DNA of 64,000 bases from Mauremys mutica (taxonomy: Eukaryota > Chordata > Testudines > Geoemydidae): positions 14,231,105-14,295,104 of the forward strand of contig NC_059081.1 of NCBI RefSeq assembly GCF_020497125.1, written 5' to 3'. The notes beneath the pieces were generated by a model. That model saw only the letters and a program-made list of their open reading frames with translations. It was not told the origin of the DNA and did no database searches. Within the stretch, counting starts at the first letter, position 1, and every line of letters starts with the position of its first letter. Of this stretch, positions 57,816 to 64,000 are shown piece by piece. The translations under genes were made by a program, and so were the position numbers.

Positions 57816-58224
57816 TTCAGCAATACTGCCATTGCTCCTGGCTTTCTCTTTCACTGCATATAAATAAGAAATCTGATTTGTGTTCTATTTAACTTATTCC
57901 TAAATAAGAAATCTCATTCATTTGGAGAATATGAGCTTCAAATGCTTTACTGAGATTTTCTTGTCTGCTTTGGTAACAAATATGCTACCTGTGCTCAGGA
58001 CCATGTCTTCCATCAACCAAATAAAATGTGTTCTGTTCATTTGACTTTTGTGTATAATAAAACACTCCAAATGAAAGTGTCTCACTGGTGACTAAGCATG
58101 CCAACCTTTCATTTTTAAAGTCCTCCATTCAAATGCTGGCTCTGGCTCAAAATAAAAATATAACCTGTAGTTTTATACTGCTCCGTGATGGACATATATC
58201 CAAATCAGTAAGCCACCCCACTAT

Positions 58225-58885
58225 GTCTGATATCAGAGACTCAGTACTAGATTACTGCATGTCAGGCTTGAAGTTCATTGGTAGAAATGTGTGGGAAAAC
58301 TTGTACAGGACTGTTCCTGATGATCTGGGGAAAGGGGTAAACAGTGAGGTGGCAAAGTCTGCAGAGGATACAAAATTACTCAAGGTAGTTAAGTCCAAAG
58401 CAGACTCCAAAGAGTTACAAAGGGGTCTCATAAAACTGGGCAACCAAATGGCAGATGAAATTCAGTGCTCATAAACGCGAATTAATGCACATTGGAAAAC
58501 GTAATCCCAACTGTATATACAAACTGATGGGATTTAAATTAGTGATTACCATTCAAGAAACAAATGTTGGAGTCATTGTGGATAATTCTCTGAAAACATC
58601 TGCTCAACGTGCAGCAACAAAGCTAACAAAATATTAGGAATCATTAAGAATGGGATAGATAATAAGACAGAAAATATCATATTGCCTCTATATAAATCAA
58701 TGGTACCTCCACACCTTGAGTACTGCATTCAATTCTAGTTGCCTCATCTCAAAAAAGATATATTAGAATTGGAAAATGTACAGAGAAGGGCAACACAGAT
58801 GATTAAGGATATGGAACAGCTTTCACATGAGGAAAGATTAAAAAGATTGGGAGTGTTCATCTTGGAAAAGAGATTGGTTTGGAAT
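58225..58885 (+). pseudogene. Decayed CR1/L2-type LINE reverse transcriptase (C-terminal half)
   Basis: Three frames together give NSEVAKSAEDTKLLKVV, KFSAHKRELMHIGKRNP, NVGVIVDNSLKTSAQRA, NKTENIILPLYKSMVPP and HLEYCIQF, the palm-thumb part of a CR1-type reverse transcriptase. The catalytic FADD is replaced by SAED at about 58358-58369, and there are frameshifts and stops (for example TAG at about 58737), so it is dead. The 5' part is absent. Confidence 0.9.
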
Positions 58886-61800
58886 TATATAATGCTATAG
58901 TGAACAAATCCTTTACATTTTAAATGGTGTCTTATGTACAACTTTAGAAACCACAGATCTTCAGTTCAGAAAGGTGATGTGTGCGCTTTTCGGGGCAGGG
59001 ACCATATTTTTGTTGTGTGTGTGTGTGTGTTTATAGGGTCTATGGGGATCTCTAATTGCTACTACTATTTCTATGGGACCAGATTGTGAACCCTTAGTCA
59101 CTTTAGTGAGCAGTTACTTCCATGAGTAGTCCCAGTGAAGCCAGTGCTCACCAACAGGAGTCAGGGGCTTACCATCTGGCCCCTAATAAATAATAATTAT
59201 TATTATAGTAATAAATTCTTGCTATATTTAGTTTTTCTAATACTTGTAATGTGCTCAGATACTATGGTGATCTGTGGTATGAAATACAGATATGTTAGAT
59301 TTTAAAATTAGATAATAATAGTATCAACTATTTAACTATTAACTATTCCCCAACTATTTTGGGGAATTCATGCTTTGAATGATCCACCTCTCCATCCTTT
59401 AAAATTGCATATGCCTTTTACAATCTCTATTGGTCAAGCCATTTCATTTGTTGTATATGCAGCTAAATATTAATGGCAACATCATCCAACATTGCTCCAT
59501 CACTGGATGAGAACCCAGGCAGAAAGACAGATGAGACTTTCCTTTGTGACATTCCCATCTACAGATAGGTATGAATAGGTAGAACTAACCTTTTGTAATA
59601 CCCACAATTTTCTGTAGTTCTAATTTTTATTGTGCCTGCTGCATGAAAGATGATAAGACTTATTCATAGAATTCACACTCCAGTGGTTTGATAAATATAT
59701 AACAGGCTGAAAAGGTGTTTTTTGGTGCAGTGCCAGTTATTCATCAGGTCTCAGTTTTCCTTGCATTTGGTTCTGAGGGTTTTTATTATTATTAGACATT
59801 TTTGGCTGACTTCTTTGATCCTTTCCCTACCAATATCCACAAAGAAAAATAGTGCTTGGGACAAGTAAAACTAAATGTGGCATGACAAAAAATATTTTTA
59901 TATACTTTTATTATATTATCTCTTATTCCCTATCTGACAAATGAGAAGGAGAGAATATTGTAAAGCGATATTCTATACCAAGCGCAATGCTTATCAGTTA
60001 TTTTCCTTTGACCTTCTGCCTTAGAAAATTCATTCACTTGAGCTGTTCACACAGAGAACATTAGGGAAAAAATAATGTTAGCACTAGTGAATATAATCTC
60101 TGCTGGAAAGCTGGGCAATTATTCAAAGGTCTAATCTCATCTCTTCTTTCATTTTTATATGGCAAGCCTACATTTAAAAGCACTAGATATACCATGCTAC
60201 TGCCTTGCACCTTCAAGCCACAGTAAATAAATGATGCTAAGTGCCACCAAGAGTGAAAGAGCTTATAATGAGAAGTGTGAGTCGACATGTGCCCCATTCA
60301 TCATTCTGTTCAGTCCTATATTGGGGCTCCTTTTATCAGCAGTATTCGTAGCAATGTCATCACCTCTGGTATAAATCTTCTGTCAGTGTCTGTCGTCCTG
60401 ATGCCCTATTAAACTCATGCTCTCACATAATCACTGAATGACCTTTGGATGTCTTTCATTAACCTCTGACCTGAACACCGCTGGCAGCTTGTTGCCAGGT
60501 AAATCTGTAACATGACATTTGCTTATGTATCTACATTTATCCTTGCTTAATATTTGGGCCTTTCAACATTTTTGTTCTAAAGCTAAGATATAGTTGGGAC
60601 CGCAGAGAACGGTGGGTGTTTTTCTCGGATCTAAAGCTTTGAAACAAAATATGTTCAGTTACAACATGACCTAAGTGTCCACTAATAGCTTTTCTGACAT
60701 TTTCTACTGGTGGTTACTGAATCCTATTAATCCTATTAATTGTAAATTGAAGCAAGGTTTTAGTCTCACAAATAATATGCTCTTTTCTGACAAAAATTCA
60801 TTTTCTTTCAGATATTTTTCTCTTGCTGCGTTCTGCTAATGAGACTCGGAACTGATTAATTAAAACTAAATTGTGCAGCTGTGACACAGCTCAGCCTAAA
60901 AGTTCTGGCTTTGGAGAGGATGCCATTTGCACAGTTCAGTGATTTTAAAGGAGAAAAGTTTTGATCTACTAAACTCAGCATGGACTTGTAGTCGGGAACT
61001 CCTGAGTGCTCATCTTGACTCTTCCTTTTTTTTCTTTTTTTTTTTTCTTCTGCAAAGCCCTGGAAAGTTGTTTGCTTTTTCTGTGTCTCAGTTACCCCAT
61101 TAGTAACATGGGGTGTTGTAAAAACTAGTTACAGTGAAATTCTGCTTGATAAAGTGACTTCATAAACATGGAATCTACATACTCAGCAGATCTCCTCCCT
61201 CTGTGTATTCAAATAAAGCTTATTTTTGTCAGCATGTAACTACTTTTTATTCCTACTAAGCCCATAGAACTGAGCCAGATAAGAGTGAGGTGGGTTACCT
61301 ATGCGAATGGGACAACCCCTCCTGTCAGCATAGGTAGTATCTACACTGAAGCGCTACGGTGACATGATTTAAGTGTAGACATACCATTAGGCCCAGACCC
61401 TCAAAAGACATTTAAGTGTCTCATTGAAAGCAATTAAGTTAGAGTTATGTGTCTAAATACCTTTGAGGATATAGGTCTACGTTCCTAGCAGTTACATCTC
61501 TGTGAACCATTGAACAAAGGTACTCCCACCAGCTTGCCTCCTGCAGGGGTGGAGGTGAGTGGCTATACTATGTGACTGTCTGGAAGCAGGATAATTATGG
61601 CCCCATGTGGCTGTGGGTGACTTTGGCACTGGCTAACAGTAACTGAGAGTGGTATTGGGAAACGTTTTTAGCTGTAGTTTCTCTGTGGGGATGTGGAAGA
61701 GAGGGACTGGCTATTGCAGCAGAATCAATGGGAATAGAAGACATGGAGTATGGGGAAAGTGAGAGAAGGCATATGTGGGGAAAGGGAGTTTTGCCTGAGG

Positions 61801-62135
61801 GTCCATCCACAAGTCATTCTACTCCTGATAGACTCTTTTGAAAGTCGATGGAATAAAAACAGGGTTAATAACTGGCCAAAGCAAATTCATTTAAAAATTG
61901 GAATGAATATTCTTAGAATGTCTTTTGTATTTTCTGCTGAGGATATAAGGCTGTGAATCATCCTTTGAGGAACACCAGCACAACAAAATAAGGAGACTAC
62001 CAACACTATAAGGTTATAGTAATTTTCTCCCTCCCCCCACAGCTTTAAAAGGCATCTCTCACTATGAGAGCCTAGCAGGTTTCAATGGTTATAGTTATTT
62101 ATTATCTATTAGTTTACTGCCAGCAATGTGCCCTA
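58886..62135. other. Intergenic stretch with microsatellites and hairpin relics
   Basis: A (GT)n run lies at about 59014-59031, hairpin-family relics at 59080-59190 and 61380-61470, a T-rich run at 61020-61050 and a weak MIR-like CTGTGTCTCAGTTACCCC at 61080-61100. CTACACTGAAGCGCTACGG / GTGTAGACATACC at 61333-61385 looks like a small TGTAGACA MITE. No gene is seen. Confidence 0.45.
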
Positions 62136-62142
62136 AACTATG

Positions 62143-62360
62143 AAAAGCAGCAAAGAGTCCTGTGGTACCTTATAGACTAACAGACGTATTGGAGCATGAG
62201 CTTTCGTGGGTGAATACCCACTTCGTCGACATGCATCCGATGAAGTGGGTATTCACCCACGAAAGCTCATGCTCCAATACGTCTGTTAGTCTATAAGGTG
62301 CCACAAGACTTTTTGTTGCTTTTACAGATCCAGACTAACACAGCTACCCCTCTCATACTG
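62143..62360 (-). mobile_element. Palindromic interspersed element with 7-bp target duplication
   Basis: 62147-62320 is a near-perfect 174-bp palindrome centred on ATGCAT (62231-62236), with GCAGCAAAGAGTCCTGTGG at one end and CCACAAGACTTTTTGTTGC at the other. A unique tail, reading GGGGTAGCTGTGTTAGTCTG on the minus strand, follows. AACTATG flanks it (62136-62142 and 62361-62367). The minus strand ends in TTTT. This pattern, unique head, foldback body and variable-length duplication, suggests a SINE-like retroposon. Confidence 0.8.
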
Positions 62361-64000
62361 AACTATGTAATGCACACAAAATGAGAAAGTCCATGTTATG
62401 AGGGTTTTACAGTCTAGAAGGTTAAAGGGACATAATACTTTTTCTGCATTTTTCTCTCTGTTTGTACTACACTCCCATCATGCAAACAATTTATGTTGTT
62501 TTGTATTTTAGTGTGAGGATCTCTGCTCACAGGTAGAGGGTACGTCTCACTTCAACTCATGACCATGCACCATCAAGATGTTGGAAGAGTCAGGGGTTAG
62601 GGTGGGGGAAGATGATTGATGATGGTTTTTCTCTAGTTTATGGTATCAGTAACTAGTATTACAAAAGTAATGGTCCTTAAACATTAGAGGCTAATGGGTT
62701 CTCTTTTGCCTGGTGGAGCCAAAGGACCTCAATACTGTTGTGGCTTTTTTGTCTGCCCTTCTCTGTGTATTCATCATTTCTATATTCTTTCTCCTTTCCA
62801 CCCATGCTTGGATATTTTTCATTTCACACAGGGTCAAAAGTCTAGTTATAATATTCTGTACATAATAAAATGTCTGAAACAAATTATTTAGATACAGAGA
62901 GCAATTAATGAATTGTGGTTGCAGACAGACAGACTTTTGTCAGCAGACTAACAACAGCAAAAAGCCTAGTTCCCTAACAATCAGCCAAAGGAACAACTCT
63001 GTTAATGCTCTGTTATGCAAGAGCCTCTTAATACTAACTGGCAAGAGAGTGAAGCGGGGTTAATGGAATCTCCTGAGTCTGGCATGTATACTCTAATTCA
63101 CCAAAGAATGGTCATGTTAGGTCTCCAGTGAAAGCTGGCATCACACTGGTCATCAATATCATTGTGAAATGTATGCATAGATACAGTGTAAGGAGTTATG
63201 TACATATTATTGAAAATATGTTCTTCAAGTCTGTGTCTGGGGGGTTCATGACCTGCAAAGGTAAAAAACAAACAAACAGGTTTTCTGTCAGACAAGAGAT
63301 GTTTATTCCTCTATCTGTTTACATGTAAATTGAATATTGTCTTGTTCACAGTGGGTCACCTATCACCAATCTGAAGTGAATGAAAATGAAGGATTGTGAG
63401 GACTTCAAGAAAAAAAATAACAGGAAGAGAAAAGCTGGGGGAATCCTATCTGGCTGTACACATCAAAGGTTTCAATTATCTAATTTGTACATCCCCATCT
63501 GAGATCCTAGATAAGTACTCAGGTAGCTAACCTGAGTCAGCGCCCATACCTCCATGGCCACACTAGTTTTAGTGGGCTAGTTCATACACAGTTAGCCTAT
63601 GTACATTTACCAGAGCTGAGAATTTCAACTCCCAGCTGCAGTGTAGTTGTACCTGGAGTGGAGCAGAAAGGCCTTTTGGAAGAAGCATATTTTAAGGAGG
63701 AACTTGAAAGGCGGTGGATGCATGGCTCCGGGGAGGCCTGATCCCTTTGAGGTCAATGGAATGACACCTATTGACTTTAATGGGCTTTTGATCAAGCTCT
63801 GGAGGACTGAACATGTCCCAGAGATCCGGGGTGACTGAGAAGAAGGCTTGAAGAGGAGAGAAGCAGAAAGACACAAATGGATGGTTAGTAATGAGGTGCA
63901 CAGTGAGCAGCTGAGGACATTAATGGGAATAAAGAATTCATATTTCCATACATGACTATTAGTTTTCTGCAAATGTTTTTTGAAATGTAAAGAGTGATTT
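62361..64000. other. Intergenic stretch, nothing firmly recognised
   Basis: 63500-63660 has CTCAGGTAGCTAACCTGAGT and other MITE-like palindromes, and 63660-63850 resembles a diverged old LINE tail (TTTTAAGGAGGAACTTGAAAG). Frames up to 115 residues have no domain. Confidence 0.4.

Overview
The window is vertebrate nuclear DNA: AT-rich, gene-poor and packed with transposon relics. Several families (CR1 LINE 3' ends, MIR-type SINEs, short hAT-like elements beginning CAGGG or TAGGGTGACC, solo LTRs with TGTGA/TCACA ends, and a palindromic GTAGC...GTTAGTCT element) resemble repeats I associate with turtles, so a turtle (Testudines) is my best guess. That assignment is inference from repeat style, not a database match.

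The only gene I can support is INSIG2, on the minus strand. Its complete coding sequence is spread over five exons between 36083 and 28751. All splice junctions are GT-AG and in phase, and the product is 225 residues, the same length as human INSIG2. A non-coding first exon lies in a CpG-rich, TATA-less promoter at about 41.1-41.5 kb. The first AATAAA after the stop is at 27524-27519, giving a 3'UTR of about 1.25 kb that contains an antisense MIR. INSIG2 is the ER membrane protein that holds SCAP-SREBP in the ER and recruits HMG-CoA reductase for sterol-regulated degradation. Residues known to matter in human INSIG2 (F115, T136, D149, C215) are all present.

Layout. 1-26.9 kb is intergenic, downstream of INSIG2: a partial LTR at the edge, hAT-like MITEs (one at 1047-1263 with perfect 8-bp target duplications), CR1 pieces, two solo LTRs (6.9-7.6 and 21.1-21.8 kb) and long stretches where I see nothing recognisable. 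27.5-41.5 kb is INSIG2 with its introns, which hold MIRs, a CR1 tail, a foldback MITE and a GC-rich repeat. 41.5-64 kb is intergenic, upstream of INSIG2. It contains a degenerate 36-bp minisatellite rich in CCCTAACCCTA (44.86-48.68 kb) split by a 2.58-kb hAT-like element that carries a 70-bp palindromic satellite. It also contains a 1.35-kb solo LTR with a nested MITE, a solo LTR inside an older hAT relic, a decayed CR1 reverse transcriptase and a 174-bp palindromic element.

Apart from INSIG2, the interest lies in nested repeat architecture. I see no rRNA, no convincing functional tRNA gene, no CRISPR and no operon-like system.
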